Shown: piece after piece, positions 53,395-64,000 of the stretch
How positions within the stretch are numbered: position 1 is the first letter of the stretch
Layout: every line of letters starts with the position of its first letter
From: Dendrocalamus latiflorus
Taxonomy: Eukaryota > Streptophyta > Magnoliopsida > Poales > Poaceae
Reading direction: 5' to 3'
DNA: 64,000 nucleotides
Assembly: GCA_017311315.1 (NCBI GenBank)
Contig: CM029609.1
Coordinates: 38,252,744-38,316,743 of the forward strand
Notes under the pieces: generated by a model
Database searches by the model: none
The model's input: the letters and a program-made list of their open reading frames with translations, nothing else
Told to the model about the DNA's origin: nothing
Program-made: the position numbers and the translations under genes

Positions 53395-54115
53395 ATGGTT
53401 GATATATGACCACTCTGGTCGATGTACGACCGCTCTGGTCATATACGACCATTGCTAGCAGTATTTATGATCACTCTCTAGCTTTCGACCACACCCTCTC
53501 ACGAAATCAGTTGCTGCTGACCACTGTCGTCTCCGACTACCTCCAACCTTTGGCTTCAACCACCACAAACCACTGACCACCCTAATCACTCTAAAGCCTT
53601 TGACCACTCTCAAAACTCTATAGCCTTCGACCACTCTAATCCTTTTGACCACTCCATCCGACCACTCTCTGCTGTTCGACCACCCAAAACCTATCAACAA
53701 CATATAGCTATTGACTGCCAAGCTTCGATCATTCAGCTTTCGACTACTCTTGTTCGGGCACACTCTTGCTTTTGACTATAGCTGTTTTCGACCACAGTTG
53801 GTTTCAACCACTGTTGTTTTCGACTACTTCAATTCTTTCGACCACCTCTAACCCTTTCGACCACATCTAATCCTTTTGACCACCCCATCCGATCACTACA
53901 TAGAGCTTTCGACCACCGACCACTTTGAAGAACTTCCATCCGTCCGATCACTCTAAAGCTTCTCTGACCACTAAAACTTTTTCAACCACTATTGCTTTGC
54001 TAACTACTGCAAGCTTTTGACCACCTATATCCTTCGACCACTAAGCTTCTGATCACTCAATAATCTTCAACCATTTCTACTTCTGACTACTGCCATTTCT
54101 GACCACAACAAAAAT
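53395..54115. repeat. Degenerate CGACCACT minisatellite
   Basis: More than 30 copies of (T/A)TCGACCAC(T/C) at irregular 10-30 bp spacing over 700 bp (for example CTTTCGACCAC, CTTCGACCACTCT). Stops abruptly near 54,115. Confidence 0.9.
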
Positions 54116-56033
54116 ACTTCCAGAAGCCCGCATTTCTTCATCCTAACTCTGATTGAACCCGTTCAAATTTCTAAATTCTTCTAAAAACTAGAAGTACCCA
54201 TTTCTAGCCTCTTTTTTTTTGGGAATTTTAGAATTTTATTTAGATTTTATTTTCTTTTTTCTTTGGTTCTTCGTGTGTAGACTACGATTTCAACGATTTG
54301 CAACATCAAGACATCAAGCAAGGCAAGTTACACATTTGATCGTGTTGCTCCTAGTAATTTAAATTATTATGTTGTTTTTAAATTGTTATGCATGTGTACT
54401 TTTATTCAAATTTAGTTTAAATTCATTTTAAAATGATAGTTATACTCAATTCCTTTAGTTAAGGCTAAATTTGACATCGAACTTCCTATGCATTGTCGCC
54501 CTAGATACAAACCTAGTTAGTACATTAGTATTAACTAGAAATTTTATAGAATTGCTTAGTCATGCTTAGAATGATTTTAGGTGGGAATATTTGTTTCACA
54601 AAATGATGGTTTCTAAAATATATTCTTGACTTTGGTAAGTCAAGAAGGTATGTAAAATATTTCAAAACAAAATATAAAACTTGGTTGGACCTAGGCTAAT
54701 GGTTAGGTGGTGGGTGTTGGCATGCATTGCTGTTCGGTGACACAATGTTGATTGCCAGCCATAAGGGGTATGTGATTTGAGCCTAAGTCAAGTTAAGAAC
54801 TGGTCTGTGAGCTACTGCTACAAAGTCCTAACGTACTTCCACAAGTCCGGTAAGGAACAGACCTGGCTAAGTAATTTATAAAGTTCCAAATTTAGTTTCG
54901 CTATAGGCTAAATGTGAGTGTGGCATAGGCCACGAGAAGTCTCACATGGCACAAGAGGCGGCCCCAACTTGTGGTTCAGGTTGCGGTGAAACCTTAGTGG
55001 CGACGTAACTAATTTGGCTATAGAACATTGTAAAGGCCTTGTCAAGATCTCTCCGTCACACACATAAGGAAGTGTGCTAATCACATGGCAATACGAGATG
55101 ATCATGTCTTGTGGATAAAGCTGTACAACCTCCGCAGAGTGTATACTCTAGTCTAGATAGCCATGCCTATGGTCATGGGCAAGCTGAGTAAATTTTTCAC
55201 GGATTAGACTTTGTTTTCAAAATGGTTTACAAAATACTTATAGATGGATGAAATCCATTTGAGATCTTTTTGAGGAAAGATGGACCAGGTGGGATATCTG
55301 TGGATAGGTTAGTGTTTGGTCATAGCCTGCACTAGCGATATTACTTTGTTAAATCTTGTTTCTATCTATTGTATCAAATTCAGCTTTTGAATCTACTTAC
55401 AACATTTACTTCAATTCTGCTTTTCGCTCAATTAACATTACTATGCCTTCCTTTGTCAATCCTTATGCATGCATTAACTCTGTTAAATCTCCTGGTGTAA
55501 CTTGTGAAGTACTTTATGTGCTCATGTTGCTTAAATTATCTTTTTCAGAAACGCCTTTTTGACTTCGGTGAGGAATACGACGAATAGGCCCCGTCTTACA
55601 ATCATTCGCCTGTGGACAAGTAGGATGGGCTGCTCCTTTAATAATTATCTTCCGCTGATTTACTTTATGTTTGGCTATGAGTCATTATTGTAAACTTAGC
55701 CATTAGGCCCATATCTTTGCTTTATAATAAAGTTTGGTTGTTATGCATGATATGTACCCCTGTTAACCCTGTGTGCACTAGTTTTTCCTAGGATAGTGCG
55801 ATTTACATAGAGGGTTCGAAAGTTGTTGCTCTGGGGTCCGATAGAGATGGTTTTAGAGCTATAATGACCCTAAGACGTGACCATAGATAGAATAGAATAG
55901 ACAATCATAAGGGCTTATTTTGAAAGAAAAGTATTTTGAAAAGTCTTCTACACCTAGTCTTATTCATTCTTCCACTTAACTCTCCTTTATGAAAAAATTG
56001 TTTACTAACTCCTTCCCTTTTCCAAAATTATAG

Positions 56034-56436
56034 ATGGCTGAACATCCTACCCAAGTCACCCATGGAATCCTAGCCAGATACCTAGCTGACTGTCTTTGGA
56101 ATCTTCTCCAAGAGTTGGATTTTAAGGCACACCCCCATGTGTCAAGGATACTTAAGAACCTATGGAGGTCAAGAACGTTGGAGGGTAGAAGTGCTGATCT
56201 ACGCCAACATTGGAGATGAATTAGCATTCCACACGTTCGATGCCTCTCTACACTGGGACACCTTCTTCAACGGTATCCAAGATACAGCTCATCAAGCAAT
56301 CCAGCAGATGAGGGAAATCTACGGCCAAGAGCTACAACGCACCACAATTCGATACTACCCCAACAAGTTTTCTATCAGCTCCAACAACATTTTCTCCTCT
56401 ACAGAATTTGAGAGTAACCCACGGCTCGTTCAATAG
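56034..56436 (+). pseudogene. Leader ORF upstream of gag in the permuted gypsy
   Basis: Two overlapping frames: MAEHPTQVTHGILARYLADC then, after a one-base shift near 56,150, ELAFHTFDASLHWDTFFNGI and QRTTIRYYPNKFSISSN. Similar extra proteins occur before gag in some grass gypsy families; role unknown. Confidence 0.55.
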
Positions 56437-56829
56437 GTGTAGTACACCAAGTTCTTGGAATATGTGTATCAAGTCACCTTAGATGAGTTGAGCTCCGTGG
56501 CATAGAGACTCCATGCAGTAGAAGAAGATTTGGCCAAGTACAGTGCAGAGGATGAGGGTTCCTCTGTTACAAGACCACCCAAAGAAGCGTAAAGACTAGA
56601 TGAGTAGTAGTAGCACCAGCCCATAGAAACCACTAGTTTAAGTTTAAAATTATGCAATGATACTTTTGAGCTGTTATTCCTTTGTCAACAGCCTCAAGGT
56701 TATAATTATAGTATCCAATAAAATGTTTTGTTGGCTTTCATTGTTTTTTCGTGCTTTGTGGTGGGAATGTTACAAAAACCTTCTCCTAGTTCTCTCTTTC
56801 TTTCCTCTAAATCTGAAAGAATCCGGCAG

Positions 56830-57098
56830 ATGGTGAACATAAGGAGGAACGACAACACCAACACTGGAGCACAAGGAAGCTAGTTCGCTCCTATCCCTTT
56901 GCCTCTGCCAGCAGCTGGACCAGACTGGGCTCAACTGATGATGAACCAAAATCAGCTGATTCAACTGCTAGCTCAAACCATCCACAACCCCGTTCAGCAT
57001 GTTCCTCAGTAGCCAGCTCAAGCTCCTCAGACTAGATTGTTAGAGTTTTTGAGGATAAGGCCCCCGACCTTCTCAAGCAATGCAGAGCCAATGGATGA
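56830..57098 (+). pseudogene. gag start of the permuted gypsy, truncated
   Basis: MVNIRRNDNTNTGAQGS, stop, FAPIPLPLPAAGPDWAQLMM, then RPPTFSSNAEPMDEVDH, the usual N-terminal gag motif (PPxFxxxxEPxDAxxWL). It is cut in that motif. Confidence 0.75.
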
Positions 57099-57330
57099 AG
57101 TTGACCACATCAAAGGAGAGTTTTTATATCCTGAAGTTTCTTGGAGAACCGAACGTAATAGGTAGAGAAACTTAGCCAATGGGCTTGGCCGAAAACCCAG
57201 CACGGTTCTATGAAATGAATATTGCACAGGCTTTATTCTGGTATGAGGAATTTGCATCTCGTTCAGGGCACTAACAAATTAAATATTTAAAGAGCTGCCA
57301 CCATCAATCGACACATGATTCACTCGACAA
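57099..57330 (-). pseudogene. Tat gypsy protease remnant
   Basis: Active-site-like VNHVSIDGGSSLNI at about 57,270-57,310, then MQIPHTRIKPVQYSFH and, one frame over, VSLPITFGSPRNFRI and LSFDVVNF, where the sequence switches to foreign gypsy gag on the plus strand at about 57,098. Confidence 0.8.
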
Positions 57331-59809
57331 TTATTGATGGTGCGCTCAACCACGATTGAAAACCGACCAGATCAAGTTGAGGGGATCGGATAATCACCCT
57401 TCTCGAAAGAGATGGTGACTTCTGACCACTTAGGGAATTTATTGACAAGGGAAGGGTCGATAGAGTTTACCTCACACTCGACAATCTTATACTATCATTT
57501 GGACTTGTATGCAGATGAACTTCCATATATATATGCTTGATAGTGTGCTTTGGATCCTGGAATGGCATGTCCTTGTCCTCGTCCATGTGCTTTCGACTAC
57601 TTGATTGTACCAACTCCTCAATTGTTGGAAGTGGGCCCTTGCCGGAATAGTAATCCTCGAGCTTCCACTAGAAAACTCGGGAATTGTGAAGATCGTGCCC
57701 CTCTTTATTATGAAGAGGGCACCATCTAGGCTTATTTTTTCCTCGTGGGTGCCTTGCCTTTGCCTCAGTTGGAGTATTGTTTGGAGGTACGTGGCTCCTT
57801 ATCACCCATAGCCAAGACCTCCTTCGATCCTGTGGTGTGAGGCCTGTGGCTCTTGGCCTTGTCTCTGGGTTTCTTCGCCTTCTCCTTCCTCTTACCGCTA
57901 TCACCTTGCTCCTTGGAACAGAGGCTGGCCTAGTCGATAGTCCTAGTCCATTCAACTGCTTTGGCAGCAGTTGCATACCGATCGGCCATATCAAAGAGCT
58001 CAGCGATAGTGGTTGGAGGGTTCAGGGCGATGTCCTCTACAAATCTCCGATTACGCACCCCCTGTCTGAATGCCCTAATAATAGAAGCATCAGAGACCTC
58101 CAGAATTGAGTTTTGAACATGGCTAAAACACCGGATGAATTGTCATAAGGTCTCATCGATGCCTTGGAGTATTCGATGCAGGTCGTCCTCCTTCCCAGGG
58201 TGATTGTATGTACCCTAGAAATTGGCCATCAGAAGGCCGTAGAGGTGCTGCCATTAGTAGATCAATTCAAAGGGCTAGTTGAACAACGAGGATCGAGCAG
58301 ATCCTTCGAGCACCATCAGAAGGTAGTTGGCCATGATGTCCTCACCTCCTCCTGCTGCCTGAACCACAGTTGTGTAAATCTGAAGGAACTCAATGGGATT
58401 CTGAGATCTGTCGAATTTCTCCATGCTCACTGGTCGAAACTGTGGCGACCAGCGTACTGTTCGGAGATCGGGCAAGAATGCTCAGCATCTGACAACAATC
58501 TCCTAACTCTCCTTTATGGAAATGGGTAGTTAGCATTGCCAGGTGAACGCACTCAGCGACGGCAAACGGTGGGCGGACCGGACCTATAATAGGTCTTGTC
58601 CACTCGAGGATGATATTCGTAGTTCATCTGCTACTGTAGGTTCCTTGCTCGAAGTGGTGATCGAGCGTTGACTTGCCGATCCAAAGCAATATGAAGCATT
58701 CTCCTTCGGCTGGTATTGCGATCGGAAGTGTGATGTGCCCCGTCACCATACCGACTCTTGCGAGGCAAGTTTCATGAATGACTAGATGCGGTCGTACCTT
58801 GTCGACTCTCGGAGCGACGTTGGCGAGATTGCTCAAGTTGGGCCATCACGTCATGGAGCCTTCGTGCAATGTCTACAGCGAAGCGGTCGTAGCCTAGCAC
58901 TCGAGCAAGCTCTTAAGTCAGGTTCTCGAGCAAGTCATTGACCCGTTGAAGCTCTCGTGCCGCTTCAGACTGGTACTAGACCTGCCCAAACAAAGCACTC
59001 TGGGCGGCAAGTCGCCTTTGCCGAGCAGTCTCGAGATCCTCGATCCTAAAGCAAACTGGGGCTGCTTTCAGAGGAGTGCGAGTATTTCTAGAATTTCTCC
59101 CACACTTATCGAAGTATTGATCGGGCTCATCACTAGAGGTCCCATCACCATTCTCATGAGACGAGGGAGAGTGTGATCGTCGGGGAGCATCCTCAAGCCT
59201 TCCTCCGAGAAGGTGATGAAAATCTAAGGGCAGGGCAAAAAGCTCCTATCTAGAATCTGCACTTCTAAGGGATGCCCCCTCATCCAAAGAATCATTGAGC
59301 GAGATTGTCTCATGACCTAGAGTAAACCCTATCAGGTAGGGGAAGTCTGGGTTATAATCGTCCCCAGCCTGGTCTGTTCCCCGCGAGAATGCCAAGTTGA
59401 CCGGAGAGTCACCACTAGTGTTGGCGATGTGCTCCCCGATCGGTAGAGTCTGGGGATCTCTGAAGCTGCACAAGGTAACGCCATGGGACTCGAACGCTTG
59501 GGAACAGACCCATCGTCACACTCCGAGTCCTCATTATGGTCGGGTTGACCCTTACCGCTTGGGGGAGATGAGTCCTCGATTGGGCGTACTGCTGTGGGGG
59601 ACTTTGCTCCCTCATTAACCTTTTCGGCGGCATCATCTTCGAGATCAGCAGATGAATCTCCAAGGAGACATTCACCGTCGGAAAGTAAGTATGGTCTGCT
59701 CGTAGTCGTAACAGGCCTCCATGTCGATACTCACGTAGTTGGCTAAGTCGAACCAGTTCTCCTCGTTCCATTCATCTTCCATGAGGACATCAGTAAGAAA
59801 GAAGGGAGG
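57331..59809 (-). pseudogene. Tat gypsy gag remnant
   Basis: MEKFDRSQNPIEFLQIYTTV and DIMANYLLMVLEGSARSSLF (58,475-58,280) are the gag core; CPLHNKEGHDLHNSRVF (about 57,720-57,670) is the usual end-of-gag zinc-binding-like motif. Frames are broken throughout; the leader (58,900-59,800) has no clear coding signal. Confidence 0.78.
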
Positions 59810-59841
59810 GTTTTCTGCTTAAGACTTGGGGTAAAATCCAT
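59810..59841 (-). repeat. 32-bp segment shared exactly with 52637-52668
   Basis: The 32 bases next to the Tat 5' LTR are the exact reverse complement of a piece of the permuted gypsy's LTR (core GACTTGGGGTAAAATCCA). Homology does not extend on either side. Confidence 0.95.
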
Positions 59842-60622
59842 TGATCTTACTTATGATTTGTTTGGATTTGGTGATTCTCTCAATAGACCTAGAGTATGCA
59901 CATGCAGAGTACAGACACGAAAATCTTTATCCAGATTCGAGCCTTCTCTTGAGAGAATAATAACCCTACGTCCTGTGTAATTTCACTAAAGAAAGAATTA
60001 CAACAGAGAATCATGCGAATGGCTAGCCCCTCCCCCTTTCTCTCTTTGATGTTAATCTTTATATAGCCAGTAAAGCGACGACCGTTGTCCTACGCCAGAA
60101 GACGCCTCAACGCTTCAGATGATAACCACATGACGGAAGTTACTATCAGAGAGACTTAAAAGGTCGTTCACTGTGTAGCGGTTGTTGTCAGAGAGAGACC
60201 GTGTGCGGTTAGTAGATAAACGCACATTCTAACTGTCTTGTCAGATGAACCGACAATGTAGTTCATTGTCATAGACAGGTTGGTCGGAGATAGACTTGTC
60301 ATAGAAATTTCTACGACTAAAGAGTGGTTATAGTAAGACTTATGACTACGTGATCTTAGAAGGATTTACGATCAGAGGAGTAGTCGTAGTAGGACTTACA
60401 ACTATTTGGTCGTAGAAGGACTTACGACCAACGGGCTAGTCGCAGTAAGACTTACAACTATGTGATCGTAGAAGGATTTACGACCAAGGGATAGTCACAG
60501 TAAGTCTTATGACTATGTGGTCGTAGAAGTGCTTACGACTATTATATTTACCTCTTATCGATAAGGGGTATATTCAAGGAATATAATAACATAATAATTT
60601 GGGGATTATTCTATCCTCGTCA
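59842..60622 (-). repeat. 5' LTR of the Tat-type gypsy
   Basis: Direct partner of 44031-44848. No recognisable primer site follows; instead a 32-bp segment shared with another gypsy's LTR is present (59810-59841). Confidence 0.9.
60295..60545. repeat. Tandem ACGAC array in the 5' LTR
   Basis: Counterpart of 44505-44765. Confidence 0.88.
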
Positions 60623-63600
60623 GATACAATCTTCAATACACAATTTTGACAACTATTTTTTTTCTAATTATATGTTAGCAAAAATATTAAATATATAATA
60701 ATATTAAAGTACTTTTGATGAGAAATCTACTAATATTCTTTTCATGTCACAAATATATATATAATTTTATATATAAAAAACCTTTCGTTGCAGCTGGTCG
60801 CACATTAAACGAACGACGCCACCGCACGTGCGAGTCGTGTGAGATGTGGAAGCGAAGGAGTGTCATGGGATCAACATGGGGACCAGGCACTGTAGCGGAG
60901 CCATACCATATTTTATTTTCGGTTGCTGGTAAGGGTCCGATATTAGCATGTAGAGTTTAAGTTAGTCGCACTTGTTAGTATTGCCAACTTTAAATAATTT
61001 ATCTTCTTCTCCGGCCGCTTCATGTTCGAAACTGAAAGCATTACGAAAATATGCACAATACTTGATATATGATTGACGACCACTTTTGAATTTATATCGT
61101 TTGCTCGGTTAGCTTGGACAACATCATATATATCTCTTTGCCCTTTTATAAGTAACTAGCACGATGGGCCACGCATCTGCACGGACATCATTTTTAGAGC
61201 ATATTTAATTGGTATAGTTATATATATGTGATAGATAATAAAGAAACTACATACAAAAAGTAAAGGTTTGCATATCACAGAAAGAATCCAAATATTAGAA
61301 TTTTAGAACGTTATAAATTCGATTTAATTTCCATGTTTATATAATTAATTTCATTTATGATATTAACGTACAGTAGTATATGTCGAAACAAAAAAATATA
61401 TAGATTATATTTTTTTTGGAGGAAATACTTATTCTTTATAATTTTTAATCATCATATCTAATAATAGAGACAATAGTTGTATCCATAGTAATACAAATAA
61501 AAGAACACAAATTATAATAGATATTGTTGGTAAGTTTGTGTCCATACGTTGATCGCTTGAATTCAACTCTATTTCTAACATCTCATATCTTAATTTTGTA
61601 TAAGAGTTCCCTAACTATATGTGCATGCAAAACACATTGTAAATCAACTTCATGTGCATTTCTATAGATAAAAAAAATCATTGCTTATGATTTCTTAATC
61701 ATAAGAAGGGTCTACTTTAATTAAGCGCTAGATTTTTTTGAGAGAATTTCTAGGAATTATTCTCAATTATCAAGTAACATCCATCGGTTATGGATTGCTA
61801 AACATAAATAGGGTCCACCAAATTAAGGACTAGATATTTTTTGGGATATTTTTTTACAATATTTCTTCTTTTTAGCTAATATAATGAACTATCCTAAGCT
61901 TTTATTGTGTGATAGATAACACCTAGTAGTTTATATAGTTCAACTTTAACTAGCATTCATTGTATCAATGGCGGTTCTAGCAAAAAATTTCAAAGTTGTA
62001 AAATGCAATTGTTGGGAAGCTTGTAGGTACAATAAGTCATATCTTCTTTTTCATTTATCCTTTTTTTTCTTACTGAGTACCACCTTTTTCTCTCGTACAT
62101 GGCTTTTATTTATTTTGCATGTCCATATCCTTTTTTTTCCTCTTTTACATGGCTTTTTGTACAGACCATCTAGGATTCTTTTTATTTATTAGGTTCATCT
62201 AAAATCTATAACAGGTAGCCTTGTCTTACAAGATTGTTTGTTTTATTTAAGACATTAGATGGCAATCATTTACTGACCATAATAAGGGGGCAACAGAATT
62301 GAAAGACAGGTGTTTTTCCCTTTTTTAGCATTTCTAGCATATTTTTTCTTAGTAACTCTAAAGACTTGTCATCAACTTTTAGTATATAAAAAAGAGAGGT
62401 TTTAAATTTGTTTACAAATCAAATATGTAATCATCCTTTAATTTTTATTATGAATTTGCATATTTTTTAGGTCATGCTTGCCATGGATTCTTTTTAGTTT
62501 TAGGCTAAAATTCATATAAAAAGCCAATTTATATTCTATTTTAGTTATTATTTCGAATTTAGTTTTCAAGGGCTTACTTTGAAATTCATGTGGAAATCAA
62601 ATTACTAATATTATTTATTTTTTATTCCAAATTTTACTTAATTTGAATTGTACTTAACATAAACTCTTTCTTTTTGTTAGATCATGTGGATAGGTCTAAA
62701 ATACTTTGACGATCAATAATTGACAATGAATAATTGACAACATTACTTAGCGTTATTATGAAAGACATGTGGCATGTGTGGACTAATGTCGGTCAAGTTA
62801 GAAAAAACTTGTGCCAGAAAAATGTTGGTTTGGTCTCTGCATGTGCAGGGTAACTCAGAGGCTATCGTGGTCTACTACAAGGACCCGGAGTTGGCTTAGT
62901 GTGAAGTCATAGTTCAGAGGGTCAAGGAAGCTAGAGAAGATGGTCATGCTCTAGTTGGGGCATATGGAGATCAAAGATGGACGATGCATGTTGGAGCTAC
63001 GACAGTACGGTCCAGATGCTACGATATATGACAAAAATAAAAAAACCTATGTTATGAAAGGGTTTAAGATCTCTTAATAAGTATTAGATCAAAAACCGAA
63101 TTAAGATAAAAAAAACTCAATTGAACGAGTTATATTAGGGTTAACTAGAGCTGCTACTTCGAGTTAGAATCGGTTTTGTCCTGGGGTACGAAAACACGCG
63201 ACCGTGAGGCAGCCGAACGACAAAGAGAAAAATAGGTGGTGGCGTGTAAGCCTGGTCGTGACTTTTGCGAGGAGGTATTAATCATCCTATATTACAACCG
63301 AGGGGATGCGCCCCCGGCAACACTGCCACCTCAGCTTCTTTACAAAAAAAGCCATTCAGGTCCTCGGTTCTTGCAAAAAGACCCCTGGCACTTGTTTCCC
63401 AAAACCCCCCTCTACTTCTCTGAAATTGCGTATAGGTCCTCGCATTTCCATGAAGACCCTCTTTTGTAGGATAGCACCCTGTGTTTTATAAAATTACGTA
63501 CGGATCCTTACAGATTTTCAGCTTTTTGTGGAAAAGGCCTTCGATTTTTCCGCAATTACACACGTGTCCTCAATTTTTTTGGAAAAACTTTTCACAAATT

Positions 63601-64000
63601 ATCGTTTCTTTTTTACTTTAATTCACATTGTAGCTAGCGCAATGTGCCGCCGCGCTTACACTGTTGGTTGATTAGAAAGCTTGCGGCATCCAGAGCTAGG
63701 CCATGACTTTTGATGGGAATCGGATGGCTGAATAAAAAATTTTGGGGCAGATTTTTGGATGGTGTGGCTGCATGCATCGAGTCATCCTTTTCTTGCTTGT
63801 TTGCATTGACATCGGGTCTCTCTTTTTTGTTTTTGAAACTAGGTTTTAATTTTTGTTACAGTACTTAATTTTTAAATGAGTATTGTTTAAGATAAGATCT
63901 ACGAGTTAATTATAATATACGTTAAAAGTTCAACATCTGCACCATTCAAAATCATAAGTGAGTATTTCTCTCCGTACTCCCTATCATAAATAGCTAAAAT
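60623..64000. other. AT-rich intergenic region without recognisable genes
   Basis: 60,640-62,700 is strongly AT-rich with poly-T runs. ACTAGCACGATGGGCCACGC at about 61,157 and CTAGCGCAATGTGCCGCCGC at 63,634 resemble a dispersed grass repeat, with no defined borders. 63,330-63,600 has a degenerate GGTCCTCG/AAAAAGACCCC pattern. The ORFs at 62,860-63,020 and 63,236-63,491 have no family signal. Confidence 0.5.

Larger units (their letters stand above)
52576..55843 (+). repeat. LTR of the permuted gypsy, about 3.27 kb
   Basis: Starts TGTAACATCCCAAAATTT after the polypurine tract; the end is set by the primer-site-like sequence at 55848. Contains a TATA box, a CGACCAC minisatellite and the R/U5 motifs shared with 1-1162. 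Not flanked by a target duplication. Confidence 0.8.
51451..57098 (+). mobile_element. Circularly permuted Ty3/gypsy segment (integrase - LTR - gag) captured inside the Tat gypsy
   Basis: Plus strand. Starts inside integrase (PLQIPDWKWEEIDMYFITGL), runs through the integrase end, polypurine tract, one LTR (52576-55843), primer-site-like TGGTTTTAGAGCTAT, a leader ORF and the start of gag (RPPTFSSNAEPMDEVDH), where it stops at 57,098. Both neighbours are minus-strand Tat gypsy: RT on the left, protease on the right. So the middle of its pol and its outer LTRs are absent and internal parts sit outside its single LTR. Confidence 0.85.
44014..60622 (-). mobile_element. Tat-type Ty3/gypsy retrotransposon, interrupted by a second gypsy
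   Basis: LTRs 59842-60622 (5', on the right) and 44031-44848 (3'), element orientation minus; LTR starts TGACGAGGATAG. Polypurine tract GTTGGGGGGCTAGA adjoins the 3' LTR. Order of remnants: gag (59.8-57.67 kb), protease (57.3-57.1), [foreign gypsy 57.1-51.45], RT (51.45-50.8), RNase H, integrase (49.65-48.6), then an antisense ORF and the 3' LTR. The antisense accessory ORF is characteristic of the Tat lineage (Grande/RIRE2-like). All genes carry many stops. A possible TSD GATAC occurs at 44009-44013 and 60623-60627, which would make the 3' LTR 17 bp longer than the shared part. Confidence 0.87.

Noticed and set aside
61141..63660. A bounded transposon between ACTAGCACGATGGG and CTAGCGCAATGTG
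   Set aside because: The two words are in the same orientation, and no inverted ends or target duplication can be defined.

Overview
The window reads as a retrotransposon-rich, pericentromeric-style stretch of a grass (Poaceae) nuclear genome. Evidence: Ty3/gypsy LTRs starting TGTAAC-TCCC with tRNA-Met-type primer sites, Ty1/copia elements with TGTTGG/TGTTAG termini, a Tourist-like MITE, a CACTA element with CACTACTA ends and TATCACAGACGGTT subterminal repeats, a gypsy with an antisense extra ORF, and NB-LRR (NLR) resistance-gene remnants of cereal type. The species cannot be fixed from sequence alone. No bacterial-style operon, CRISPR array or rRNA is present. The only host genes I can recognise are four NLR remnants; nearly everything else is mobile DNA or its debris.

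Layout. 1-3.1 kb: end of a non-coding gypsy-like element (5' LTR, primer site, short internal part, start of 3' LTR). 3.1-3.53 kb: CC/P-loop exon fragment of an NLR (minus). 3.54-9.1 kb: two related, decayed copia elements that keep only gag, with a broken CACTA end between them. 9.92-19.27 kb: one CACTA element bounded by a TGT target-site duplication, carrying on the minus strand a tnp2 transposase and a second gene with an En/Spm-type domain fused to a Ulp1-like cysteine protease; a 204-bp near-perfect hairpin begins at the stop codon of that second gene. 19.78-24.54 kb: NLR leucine-rich-repeat pseudogene (plus), split by a young copia element (20,958-24,401; TSD GCTGT) that lacks reverse transcriptase. 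26.0-27.0 kb: duplicated NLR flank plus the last part of a third NLR. 27.9-33.4 kb: a 3.5-kb solo gypsy LTR (TSD ATGTC) and a hAT element that itself contains a Tourist MITE. 33,624-40,317: full-length copia element (TSD CATAG). 40.8-42.8 kb: the best NLR, open from kinase-2 to the stop but lacking its 5' part. 44.0-60.6 kb: a Tat-type gypsy (minus) with an antisense accessory ORF, interrupted by a second gypsy in circularly permuted order (integrase - LTR - gag). 60.6-64 kb: AT-rich sequence without recognisable genes.

How it fits together. The NLR copies and their flanks (19.5, 26.3 and 40.4 kb) are pieces of one ancestral locus that was duplicated, partly inverted, and then blown apart by successive insertions. 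The clean target duplications give a relative history: copia into the LRR exon, copia into an NLR flank, solo LTR and hAT into an older gypsy-like sequence, MITE into hAT. The most interesting items are the CACTA element (protease fusion, hairpin in its 3' end, internal array of binding-site-like palindromes at a promoter) and the permuted gypsy captured in another gypsy with loss of about one domain. All coding calls come from reading translations by eye; exon boundaries are inferred from GT/AG and reading frame.
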